Below are positions 6,961 through 14,249 of a stretch of DNA of 21,484 bases, piece by piece. This DNA comes from an uncultured Rubellimicrobium sp. (GTDB taxonomy: Bacteria > Pseudomonadota > Alphaproteobacteria > Rhodobacterales > Rhodobacteraceae). The first letter of the stretch is position 1. The number at the start of each line of letters is the position of its first letter. The position numbers and the translations under genes were made by a program. Under the pieces are notes generated by a model, which made no database searches, had not been told where the DNA came from, and saw only the letters and a list, made by a program, of their open reading frames with translations. The stretch is from assembly GCA_902805995.1 (NCBI GenBank), contig CADCUU010000472.1:1-21484 (forward strand). The letters run 5' to 3'.

Positions 6961-9051
6961 ATGGCTGTCATCACGAAGCCCACCTGCCCATCAACGCCAA
7001 AACGGGACCGGCCCGGAGAAGCCAAGCCCTGCACGACGTCGGCCGTCCCATCCGCCACCCCGGTGGCGTCCTTTGTCCGTACCTGGGCCAGCGAGGCCTG
7101 CCGCTTTGCCGCCGGGGGGTTGCTGGCCACTGGCATCGCCGCACCAGGCGCCTATGCTCAGGCCACCCAGGACGCCTCAATCATCTCGGACGGGGACTCC
7201 CGTTTCTCTCTTCCCGTGCCGGAAGGCTGGGACGCCTCGAGCGGTGGCTCAGCCGTGGCGATCATGGGCCCTGACGAAGGCGTCGAGATCCATGTGGCTG
7301 CCTTCGATCGGCTCCCGCCGGACGAGCTGGCCGTGGCCATGTGGTCGCTGGTGGACCCGGGCCATTCGGCTCCCCTTCCGGAGCGTACTCCGATGCCCTC
7401 CCGTGAAGGCATCGAGGAAACATGGCTCTATGAGTATCAACCGGCCGATGGGCTGGTGACGCGGGTCACTGTCGAGACCGGCGAGCAGGGCGGCTTTGTC
7501 ACGATCATCCGCGGCCCTCTCGCGGAGTTGGAGCGTCGGGCCGCTCAGGTCGCCCTGATCACGACAGGATTGGACATCGCGGGGGTCGAGGAGACCGACC
7601 TGTCCGACATCGACCCCGCCCTGAGCGCCGGGGATCTGGGCCTGTTGAGGGACTACATCCGTGAGGCCATGGAGAGCATGGACGTTCCCGGGACATCAGT
7701 GGCCGTGGTCTTGGACGGCGAGGTCGTTCTCCTTGAGGGCTTCGGCGTCCGAGAGCGGGGCCGCGAGGACATGGTCACGGCCGAGACCCGCATGATGATC
7801 GGCTCGACCGGGAAAACCATGACGTCGATGCTGGTTGCGAGCCTGGCCGATGAGGGCCGTCTGGCCTGGGATACGCCCGTGCAGACCATCCTTCCGCAGT
7901 TCGCCATGGCAGACCCGGAGTTGTCCCGCCGCATCACGGTGCGGCATCTCCTTTGCGCCTGCACCGGCGTGCCGAGACGCGATCTCGAGTTCATCTTCAA
8001 CGCCGACAGCCTCACGGCGGAGCAGATCATCGATTCGGTTCGGACCTTCGAGGTGTTCACCGGCTTCGGCGAGGCGTTCCAGTACAGCAACCAGTTGATC
8101 GGTTCTGCGGGCTGGGCTGCCGCGGCTGCGAGCGGGGCCGAGTGGGGGCACCTGAACCAAGGCTATATGGACGCGATGCAGGCCAGGATCTTTGAGCCCA
8201 TCGGCATGGTGAACACGACGTTCTCCCCGGAGGAGGTCCAAGGCACGGACGACTACGCCATGCCGCATGAGCTCACGGTCGGCGGGCCGCGCGCTCCCAT
8301 CCCCATCCGCGACGAGCGGGCAGCCATTGCCGTCGCGCCAGCCGGCGCACCCTGGTCCACGGCGGAGGACATGAGCCTCTACCTTCTGACCCTGATGAAC
8401 ACGGGCACGACCCCTGATGGGGTCACCGTCGCAAGCCCCGAGAACTTGGGCGAGGTCTGGACCCCCCAAGTCGCGGTGGATGGGAACACGAGCTACGGCC
8501 TGGGCTGGTTCCTTGAGGACTACCATCATCTGGAGCTAATCCATCACGGCGGCAACACACTGGGATTCACCAGCGACCTCGCGTTTCTGCCCGAGGCGGG
8601 ACTCGGCATCGTCGTGCTGACAAACGCGCGCGCGGCCAATACCTTCGCGGACTCCGTCCGGTTCCGCCTGTTCGAGCTTGCCTTTGATCTGCCGGAACGG
8701 GCCGGCAGCCAGGCAGAGCTGGCCTGGGGAAATGAGCAGAACGAGTTGCTGAGCTTGACCAATGCCAGCGCCGTCAAGTGGGCGGAGGTCGAAACGCTTC
8801 TAGGGCGTTACAGCAACCCCGATCTGGGCGAGGTCGAAGTAAGCTATAGCGACGGCTCGCTCATCATGGACGCTGGCGAGTTCAGCTTGGAGTTCCGTTC
8901 GACCGAGAATCTCAATGACGCGACCGCGCAGTTCGTGGCGACGAGCGGACTGCTCGTCGGGATGCCTCTGACTCCGAGCCTCGAAGGGTCGGAGCGAGCG
9001 CTCGTGTTTGGTGAAGGCGCCACGGAGTACCTGTTCACCGCCGTGCCCTGA
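6961..9051 (+). CDS. Exported serine hydrolase, class C beta-lactamase / PBP4-like family
   Basis: From the ATG at 6961, preceded by GGAGG at 6949-6953, this encodes 696 residues. A hydrophobic stretch near 47-67 ending AYAQA looks like an export signal, but it is preceded by about 45 polar residues, unusually long. A GTG at 7063 would give a more normal signal but lacks a clear ribosome site. Residues about 70-205 form a domain I cannot name. Residues about 225-565 are the beta-lactamase/D-alanyl-D-alanine peptidase fold, with the nucleophile motif S282-T-G-K285, the Y375-S-N motif and the third motif H529-G-G-N-T. The C-terminal 120 residues resemble the beta-rich tail seen in many such hydrolases. 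True beta-lactamase activity is not implied, since esterases and peptidases share this fold. It lies 49 bp after the kinase gene. Confidence 0.88.
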   Translation: MAVITKPTCPSTPKRDRPGEAKPCTTSAVPSATPVASFVRTWASEACRFAAGGLLATGIAAPGAYAQATQDASIISDGDSRFSLPVPEGWDASSGGSAVAIMGPDEGVEIHVAAFDRLPPDELAVAMWSLVDPGHSAPLPERTPMPSREGIEETWLYEYQPADGLVTRVTVETGEQGGFVTIIRGPLAELERRAAQVALITTGLDIAGVEETDLSDIDPALSAGDLGLLRDYIREAMESMDVPGTSVAVVLDGEVVLLEGFGVRERGREDMVTAETRMMIGSTGKTMTSMLVASLADEGRLAWDTPVQTILPQFAMADPELSRRITVRHLLCACTGVPRRDLEFIFNADSLTAEQIIDSVRTFEVFTGFGEAFQYSNQLIGSAGWAAAAASGAEWGHLNQGYMDAMQARIFEPIGMVNTTFSPEEVQGTDDYAMPHELTVGGPRAPIPIRDERAAIAVAPAGAPWSTAEDMSLYLLTLMNTGTTPDGVTVASPENLGEVWTPQVAVDGNTSYGLGWFLEDYHHLELIHHGGNTLGFTSDLAFLPEAGLGIVVLTNARAANTFADSVRFRLFELAFDLPERAGSQAELAWGNEQNELLSLTNASAVKWAEVETLLGRYSNPDLGEVEVSYSDGSLIMDAGEFSLEFRSTENLNDATAQFVATSGLLVGMPLTPSLEGSERALVFGEGATEYLFTAVP

Positions 9052-9094
9052 GTGTTCTCGTTTGCTCCTAAGCGGCTCGAGCGCTGAACAAGGC

Positions 9095-9117
9095 CGCCCC
9101 CGATGTGCCTGGGGGCG
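9095..9117. terminator. GC-rich stem-loop after the serine hydrolase gene
   Basis: CGCCCCC at 9095-9101 pairs with GGGGGCG at 9111-9117, giving a 7-bp stem and a 9-nt loop, 44 bp after the hydrolase stop. No T-tract follows, so intrinsic termination is uncertain. It may act together with the larger hairpin at 9207. Confidence 0.4.
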
Positions 9118-9206
9118 ACAGGTTCATGGTTCCAGGTTCCACCTTGGTGCTCGCCGCTGTGAGGCGGCCGGCCCCAAGGGATATGCGGAGGGGCGGCACG
9201 TGCTCC

Positions 9207-9236
9207 GTGGTGGCGGCAAAGGCTTGCCGCCACCAC
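9207..9236. terminator. Perfect 13-bp hairpin between convergent genes, likely bidirectional terminator
   Basis: GTGGTGGCGGCAA at 9207-9219 is exactly complementary to TTGCCGCCACCAC at 9224-9236, with the 4-nt loop AGGC. It lies between the stop of the + strand hydrolase (9051) and the stop of the minus-strand dehydrogenase (9348), the usual place for a shared terminator. The remaining 296 bp between the two genes contain no supported gene. The following bases are only modestly T-rich, so processing or mRNA protection is also possible. Confidence 0.6.
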
Positions 9237-9347
9237 CGTTGTGGCCGTTTGGCACGCTCAGGCAGCTTCAGGCTGACAGTGCTCACATCCAAGGTGTCAG
9301 AAACGCAACCTTCCGACCTGAGCGGGTCGTCCTTAGCAGACCTCAAC

Positions 9348-10523
9348 TCACGTCTTCTCTGCCCACTCGCCTTCGAAGTCTCTGGGCACGAGTAGGATGT
9401 CCCTATTCACTTCGCGGACGTTGCGCCGGCCGCAGAGAGCCATCGTGGTGTCCATCTCCTTATGAAGGATCTCTAGCGAGCGCGTCACCCCGGCCTCCCC
9501 CATGGCGCCCAAGCCGTGAATGTAGGTCCGCCCGATCATCGTTGCGTCTGCGCCGAGCGCGACGGCCTTGAGAATGTCTTGGCCCGAGCGGATCCCACCG
9601 TCGAGCCAGATCTCCGTTTGCCCTTTCACCGCGCGAACGACGGAGGGAAGCATCCGGATTGTTGAGAGCGCCCCATCCAATTGTCGCCCTCCGTGGTTGG
9701 ACACCACGATGGCATCTGCGCCCAGCTTGACAGCCAGCCGTGCATCCTCAGGGTCGAGAATGCCCTTGAGCACGAACTTGCCGCCCCAACGGTCACGCAC
9801 ACGGGCCACCATATCCCAATCCAGGCGTGGCTCGAGTTGCGCTGCCGACCAAGAGTGGATGTCGCCCAAGCTGGCGACCCCGGGGGCGTGCCCCACGATG
9901 TTCCGAAATGTGCGTCGCTTGGTCCCTGCCATGCCGAAGGTCCAACTCCACTTGGTCGCGAAGTCCCAGACGTTTCGAATTGTCAGCTTCGGCGGAGTGG
10001 CGACTCCGTTCTTGAGGTCCTTGTGCCGCTGCCCCACGATCTGGAGGTCGAGCGTAACCACGAGCGCCGAGCAGCCCGCTGACTTGGCGCGATCGATCAG
10101 GCTGTCGGTGAAGCTCTTGTCCTTCTGGACATAGAGCTGGAACCAGAAGGCTTGGTCCGGGACGTGGGTCGCCACGTCCTCGATGGAGCAGACCGACATG
10201 GTGGAGAGCGTGAACGGTACGCCGAACTTAGCCGCTGCGCGCGCGGCTTTGATCTCCCCATCGGCTGATTGCATGCCAAGACTTCCGACTGGGGCCAGCG
10301 CCACTGGCATCGCCACCGGCTGGCCCAGCATCGTGCTCACCAGCGTCCGCCCGCTCATGTCCAATGCCACGCGCTGCCGGAAGCGGAGCTTTGCAAAGTC
10401 TGACGTGTTCTCGCGAAAGGTCTGCTCGGTCCAGCTACCAGACTCGCAGTAGTCAAAGAACATCTTGGGCGTCCGGCGGCGATGCAGCCGCTTGAGGTCG
10501 TCGACATTGGTAATGACAGGCAT
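9348..10523 (-). CDS. lldD: FMN-dependent L-lactate dehydrogenase-like alpha-hydroxy-acid dehydrogenase
   Basis: This 391-residue protein belongs to the FMN alpha-hydroxy-acid oxidase/dehydrogenase family, which oxidises L-lactate, glycolate or mandelate to the keto acid. Visible family features are FFDYCESGS (22-30), LAPVGSLGMQSADGE (77-90), FWFQLYVQKD near 127-136, TLDLQIVGQRHKDLKNG near 158-173, the FMN-binding Lys253 in LKGI, the active-site His277 in VSNHGGRQLDG, and the phosphate-binding DGGIRSG. The start at 10523 was chosen because MPVITNVDDLKR matches the usual N-terminus. The frame is open upstream to 10646, but those residues look non-coding. The sequence is closest in style to LldD, but substrate cannot be fixed from sequence, so glycolate or another hydroxy acid remains possible. 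It is codirectional with the idonate dehydrogenase, with 415 bp between them. Confidence 0.88.
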   Translation of the reverse strand: MPVITNVDDLKRLHRRRTPKMFFDYCESGSWTEQTFRENTSDFAKLRFRQRVALDMSGRTLVSTMLGQPVAMPVALAPVGSLGMQSADGEIKAARAAAKFGVPFTLSTMSVCSIEDVATHVPDQAFWFQLYVQKDKSFTDSLIDRAKSAGCSALVVTLDLQIVGQRHKDLKNGVATPPKLTIRNVWDFATKWSWTFGMAGTKRRTFRNIVGHAPGVASLGDIHSWSAAQLEPRLDWDMVARVRDRWGGKFVLKGILDPEDARLAVKLGADAIVVSNHGGRQLDGALSTIRMLPSVVRAVKGQTEIWLDGGIRSGQDILKAVALGADATMIGRTYIHGLGAMGEAGVTRSLEILHKEMDTTMALCGRRNVREVNRDILLVPRDFEGEWAEKT

Positions 10524-10938
10524 GGTGACTTTGAATTCTCCACAACAGGAGTAGTGACTCGATGGAAAGCATGGCAAATCGATGGAGACCGATCGCTTCA
10601 GAGCACGTCGCGCTCTCCACCTGAACGGCTTCAGCACCTCCGACAATTGGGACGCCGAACAGGAACTGTAACTTAGCTAGTTCTAAGCCGATGCTCTCGC
10701 CATGGCGAGACCACTTGTCCTAATGATCTGGAGGAACCCTACTGACTTAAATTGCTCGAGCAGCTTCAGGGAGCGATCGCGGGGTGCCGCTTGCGCCGCT
10801 GCTCTTGGCTCTGTGCCGAGTGACACTGATCAAAACGGCTGAGGGACGACGACCAGTGCGAAGGAGGGTGGCCCTCACCGATCTCCGCGACAGCACTCTC
10901 CATGACGTCCTCGGAGCAAGGCTCAATTGCGCAGCCCG
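10524..10938. other. Spacer between two minus-strand dehydrogenase genes, with a possible coding remnant
   Basis: No full gene is seen. On the minus strand, about 10800-10683, a frame reads SLKLLEQFKSVGFLQIIRTS and then GLAMARASA to a TAG at 10683-10685. This faintly resembles the end of an acetolactate synthase small subunit and may be a fragment. A perfect 16-bp palindrome, TCTCGCCATGGCGAGA, lies at 10695-10710 but coincides with this frame. A 45-codon minus-strand frame at 10766-10903 has a fair ribosome site but no recognisable content. The promoter of the lactate dehydrogenase gene should lie in this span, but no clear boxes could be assigned. Confidence 0.35.
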
Positions 10939-11985
10939 TCATGCGTCAGTGAAAATCAACTGCGTCTTTACAGACTGGGCGCGGTCCCCGGCGACCCGGA
11001 ACGCCTCGAGCAGAGCTTCCGGCGCGAAGCTGTGGGTGATGATGGGCTTCACATCGATCGCGCCGCTATCGATCAGGGCCGCAGCCTCCGCAAACTCGGC
11101 GTGAAAACGATGGCTACCGACGAGGGCGATCTCTTTTCCTACGAGCGCGTTGATCGCAACCGGCAGGGCCCCAGCCACGCCGACTTGGACGATCCGTCCG
11201 AGAGGCCGGACGCAGCGGATCGCAGCATCGATCGCAGGTGCCGCGGCAGAGCACTCGAAAGCCATGTCGAAGTATCCTTTGTCGGCTTCGTAACGCTCGA
11301 GCGCCCGCGGGTCGGTGGCGACGTTCAGCGCCTCGGTCGCGCCCATCTGGCGCGCCACGGCAAGGGGCTGATCGTGCAGGTCCGTCACCACTATCTCGGC
11401 AGCCCCACGGTACGATGCCACGGCGACGCAAAGCGCACCGATGGGACCGGTGCCCGTGACGAGCACCTTGGCGCCGGAGAGCTCGCCTGCGCGGTTCGCG
11501 GCGTGCAGGCAGACAGCGAGGGGTTCGGAACAAGCGGCTTCGGCGATGCTTGTCTGGGCCGAGACCCGAACGCACTGGCTAGCGAGCACGACCATGTGGT
11601 CTCTGAACAGGCCTTGCTCGTGCGGGAAACGTAGCGCCGATCCGAAGAAGCGCATGGTGAGGCAGTGCTGGAACGATCCCTTTTCACAGTAGCGGCAGTG
11701 GCCGCAGGGTCTGCTGGGATTGACCGCGACCCGATCCCCAACATCAAGACTGATGGCGCCCTCGCCGAGAGCCTCGACCGTACCAGCCGCCTCGTGTCCA
11801 AGGATGATTGGTTCGCGAACGCGGATCGGGCCAAAACCTCCATCCTGAAAATAATGCAGGTCGGACCCGCAGATGCCACCGGCACCGATGCGGACCAGGA
11901 CCTCGCCTCGGCCCGGTTCGACTTCCGGCACAGTCTCGAGCCTCAGGTCATGTTGGCCGTGAAGGCGGCAGACGCGGACGGACAT
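10939..11985 (-). CDS. idnD: L-idonate 5-dehydrogenase-like zinc alcohol dehydrogenase
   Basis: This is a medium-chain zinc dehydrogenase of 348 residues. The catalytic zinc site is Cys39 in GICGSD with His64-Glu65 in GHEAAG. The structural zinc site is Cys94, Cys97, Cys100 and Cys108 in PCGHCRYCEKGSFQHC. The Rossmann motif reads VLVTGTGPIGALCV, and VVTDLHDQPL holds an Asp that favours NAD+. The segment GSHRFHAEFAEA is typical of the L-idonate 5-dehydrogenase branch, which interconverts L-idonate and 5-keto-gluconate, but related polyol dehydrogenases cannot be excluded. The start at 11985 was chosen because MSVRVCRLHG is the usual N-terminus and TGAGG lies 6 bp upstream. The gene diverges from a TRAP transporter operon that could import its substrate. 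Confidence 0.87.
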   Translation of the reverse strand: MSVRVCRLHGQHDLRLETVPEVEPGRGEVLVRIGAGGICGSDLHYFQDGGFGPIRVREPIILGHEAAGTVEALGEGAISLDVGDRVAVNPSRPCGHCRYCEKGSFQHCLTMRFFGSALRFPHEQGLFRDHMVVLASQCVRVSAQTSIAEAACSEPLAVCLHAANRAGELSGAKVLVTGTGPIGALCVAVASYRGAAEIVVTDLHDQPLAVARQMGATEALNVATDPRALERYEADKGYFDMAFECSAAAPAIDAAIRCVRPLGRIVQVGVAGALPVAINALVGKEIALVGSHRFHAEFAEAAALIDSGAIDVKPIITHSFAPEALLEAFRVAGDRAQSVKTQLIFTDA

Positions 11986-12595
11986 TTTCGACCTCATTCG
12001 GACATTTCCGACGGCAGACAAGCGGCCAAAGATAGGGGATGAGTAGCAGTATGGTAGAATGCTGTCGGCGCGGTCGGAGGGGGCTAGTCCGTCTCTCCAT
12101 ACGCATCTTTCCCCGGGGTTGGAATCATCGTCATTTTGCTTGAAGCTCCGGGAAACGTCATCAGACCCGCAGCCGACTTGGCCTCGGCACGGCGCAGTCA
12201 TTCTGCTCGGACACGCCCCCTGGCTGGCATCGGTCGAACGATGGACCTAAGTAGGCAGGCCGTGATTTTACCGATGTTTGCCAATCCAAGCGGAAGCGGA
12301 AACGTCCGGGCCGCGAGACTTCTTCAGTGACCTGTTGGTGGTCCTGTATGGTTGCCGGCAGCCCGACCCTGCTCAAGTCGGCTCGCTGACGCACCGGCCT
12401 GCTCGCGTCTTGGCATCGAACCGTTCCCGCCCCGGGTGGCGGCCTTCCAGGCGGAGGAGAACTTTGGGGCTTGCTGGCCGACGGAACAGAGGGCGAGACC
12501 AACCCTTGACCGGCGTCGCGCCCGGTTGACCGGTGCAAGTACACCTGTCACGCTCCAGCGAGATAAGGCCAAAAGGCCGAGCGGGGAGGAACGCA
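11986..12595. other. Divergent regulatory region between idnD and the TRAP operon
   Basis: These 610 bp separate the idonate dehydrogenase gene (minus) from dctP (+). I see no convincing gene. It should hold both promoters. A TCGGA-CATT-TCCGA dyad lies at 11998-12011, directly upstream of the idnD start, and direct repeats plus a dyad lie close to dctP (separate entry). The middle part, about 12060-12480, shows short open frames in several phases without family resemblance. Confidence 0.5.
12506..12545. promoter_or_regulatory. Direct repeats and dyad upstream of dctP, candidate operator
   Basis: TTGACCGG occurs at 12506-12513 and again at 12526-12533, a spacing of exactly 20 bp, about two helical turns. 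The second copy runs into the imperfect dyad GGTGCA-AG-TACACC at 12532-12545. The cluster ends about 50 bp before the dctP start. A GntR- or LysR-type regulator would be a natural binder, but no regulator gene is adjacent, so this is inference from layout. Confidence 0.4.
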
Positions 12596-13573
12596 ATGCT
12601 ACGAACTGTTGCTATCGCTGCATTCATGACGGCATTCGTCGCAAGCGGCGCCGCCGCGCAGGAAACGCTGAAGTGGGCCCATGTTTACGAGACATCGGAG
12701 CCTTTCCACACGGAATCCGTCTGGGCGGCCGAGCAGATCGCCGAGCGGACGGAAGGGCGCTACGAGATCGACGTCTTTCCCGCATCGCAGCTCGGCAAGG
12801 AGACCGACATCAACCAGGGCCTGTCGCTCGGCACGGTGGACATCATCATCTCGGGTTCGAGCTTCGCCGCCCGCGCTTACCCCCCAATCGGCGTCACGTA
12901 CTATCCTTATATCTTCGAAGGGGCGGACCACCTGCTGAACTACGTCGGCAGCGATATCTACAACGAGTTGGCCGCCGGCTACCAGGAAGCTTCGGGCCAC
13001 CACATCGTCGCCACGACCTACTACGGGACTCGGCATACCACCGCGAACCGCGCGATCAACACCTGCGCCGATATGGAGGGCCTGAAGATCAGGGTGCCCG
13101 ACGTACCGGCCTACCTCGCGATGCCGCAGGCCTGCGGCGCAAACACGGCACCTATTGCCTTCGCCGAAGTGTATCTCGCGCTGCAGCAAGGGACCGTGGA
13201 GGCCCAGGAAAACCCGCTCACCACGATCGAGGCGAAGAAGTTCTACGAGGTCCAGTCGCATATCAATCTGACCGGGCACATCGTCGATCACCTCAACACG
13301 ATCGTCTCCGGCAGTCTGTGGGACAGGTTGTCCGAAGAGGATCGGCAGATCTTCGTCGAGGTGACGCAGGAGGCGGCCGAGCGGGCGACGCGGACGATCC
13401 AGCAACGTGAAGCCGAGCTGGTCGAGCAATTCCGCGAAGAGGGGCTCGAGGTCATCGAGGTCGATACGACCTCGTTCGAAGAAACCGTCCGGGAGAACGT
13501 GGGCTTCGAGGAGTTCGGCTACCGTGAAGCCGACTGGGAGGCCATCAGGGCCCTCGCCGAAAGCGCTAGCTGA
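12596..13573 (+). CDS. dctP: TRAP transporter substrate-binding protein, DctP family
   Basis: This is the periplasmic binding protein of a tripartite ATP-independent transporter, 325 residues long. A signal peptide (MLRTVAIAAFMTAFVASGAAA) is probably cleaved before QETLKWAHV. The DctP-family block GLKIRVPDV contains Arg166, the residue that usually grips the ligand carboxylate, and it is followed by the conserved VYLALQQGTVEAQENPL (192-208). The ATG at 12596 was chosen for its strong GGGGAGG ribosome site and because it opens directly into the signal peptide. The upstream frame to 12533 has no signal character. The ligand is probably a carboxylic or sugar acid. The neighbouring idonate and lactate-type dehydrogenases make such a ligand likely but do not prove it. 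A stem-loop follows the stop. Confidence 0.93.
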   Translation: MLRTVAIAAFMTAFVASGAAAQETLKWAHVYETSEPFHTESVWAAEQIAERTEGRYEIDVFPASQLGKETDINQGLSLGTVDIIISGSSFAARAYPPIGVTYYPYIFEGADHLLNYVGSDIYNELAAGYQEASGHHIVATTYYGTRHTTANRAINTCADMEGLKIRVPDVPAYLAMPQACGANTAPIAFAEVYLALQQGTVEAQENPLTTIEAKKFYEVQSHINLTGHIVDHLNTIVSGSLWDRLSEEDRQIFVEVTQEAAERATRTIQQREAELVEQFREEGLEVIEVDTTSFEETVRENVGFEEFGYREADWEAIRALAESAS

Positions 13574-13581
13574 TCTCCAGA

Positions 13582-13606
13582 CCGAAAGACGCATCGGTCC
13601 TTTCGG
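13582..13606 (+). promoter_or_regulatory. Stem-loop in the dctP-dctQ gap, possible partial terminator or mRNA stabiliser
   Basis: CCGAAAG at 13582-13588 pairs with CTTTCGG at 13600-13606 across an 11-nt loop, 8 bp after the dctP stop. The gap before dctQ is 99 bp, large for this operon. Such stem-loops after binding-protein genes often raise the yield of the binding protein over the membrane subunits. No T-run follows, so full termination is not expected. Confidence 0.45.
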
Positions 13607-13672
13607 CCGGTGCTGTCCGGAGCGCCGGCTTGATCCTAGCCGTCCCGTGCGAAGACCGAGCGAGGTGCCCGC

Positions 13673-14245
13673 GTGGCCGATGAGCGTCATATCCCGATCA
13701 CTCGCGAGGAAATCGCGCAAAGCTTCGACGAACCACCACCGCCGGTGGACCTGTCGGTCTACGCGCCGGAAGACTGGTTCGTCTTTGTCGTGTTCTGGAT
13801 CATGGCGGCGGCCGTCTTCCTGCAGTTCTTCACGCGCTACGTCCTCAACAACAGCTTTGCCTGGACCGAGGAAATTGCGATCTACTGCCTAGTGGTGACC
13901 GTGTTCGTCGGGTCCGTCATGTGCGTGCGCCTGTATCGGCACATCCAAGTCGACTTCCTCTACCGTCTGCTGCCCGCGCGCGCTGCGCGTGTGCTGGCAA
14001 CGCTTGTGGATCTCATCAACATCAGCTTCTTCGCTTACGCCGGATTTCTGGTCTGGCGCTACTCGTCGATCATCAGCACCGAGCGGATGGTCACCGTCGA
14101 CCTTCCGAAGTCCATTGTCTTCTACTCGGTTCTCGCGGGCTTTGCGCTCATGGCACTGCGCGCGACCCAACTAGCGGTCACGCACTGGCGGCGCGGCCAT
14201 TCGGTGCTCGAGCGGCCCGAGGGGCCTGAACCGACGGAGAGTTGA
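13673..14245 (+). CDS. dctQ: TRAP transporter small permease, DctQ family
   Basis: This is the small integral membrane subunit of the TRAP transporter, 190 residues long. Four hydrophobic segments are visible, at about 34-55, 66-84, 106-127 and 147-166. The family signature LNNSFAWTEEIAIYCLV lies near 58-74, and RHIQVDFLYRLLP follows near 88-100. A hydrophilic N-terminal tail of about 30 residues precedes the first segment. The start is a GTG at 13673 with GAGG at 13662-13665. The stop is 4 bp before dctM, so the two permease genes are translated together. No damage is seen. Confidence 0.92.
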   Translation: MADERHIPITREEIAQSFDEPPPPVDLSVYAPEDWFVFVVFWIMAAAVFLQFFTRYVLNNSFAWTEEIAIYCLVVTVFVGSVMCVRLYRHIQVDFLYRLLPARAARVLATLVDLINISFFAYAGFLVWRYSSIISTERMVTVDLPKSIVFYSVLAGFALMALRATQLAVTHWRRGHSVLERPEGPEPTES

Positions 14246-14249
14246 CCCC

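Noticed and set aside
10695..10710. 16-bp perfect palindrome TCTCGCCATGGCGAGA as an operator
   Set aside because: It overlaps a possible coding remnant (Leu-Ala-Met-Ala-Arg), and such codons create the dyad by themselves. It is also 170 bp from the next start.
10766..10903. 45-codon minus-strand frame with GAGG 5-6 bp before its ATG
   Set aside because: No recognisable content, hydrophilic and low in complexity. A ribosome-like site alone is not enough to call a gene.
12352..13410. 352-codon + strand frame overlapping dctP
   Set aside because: It is an out-of-phase, arginine-rich shadow of dctP, whose own frame has a signal peptide and family motifs.
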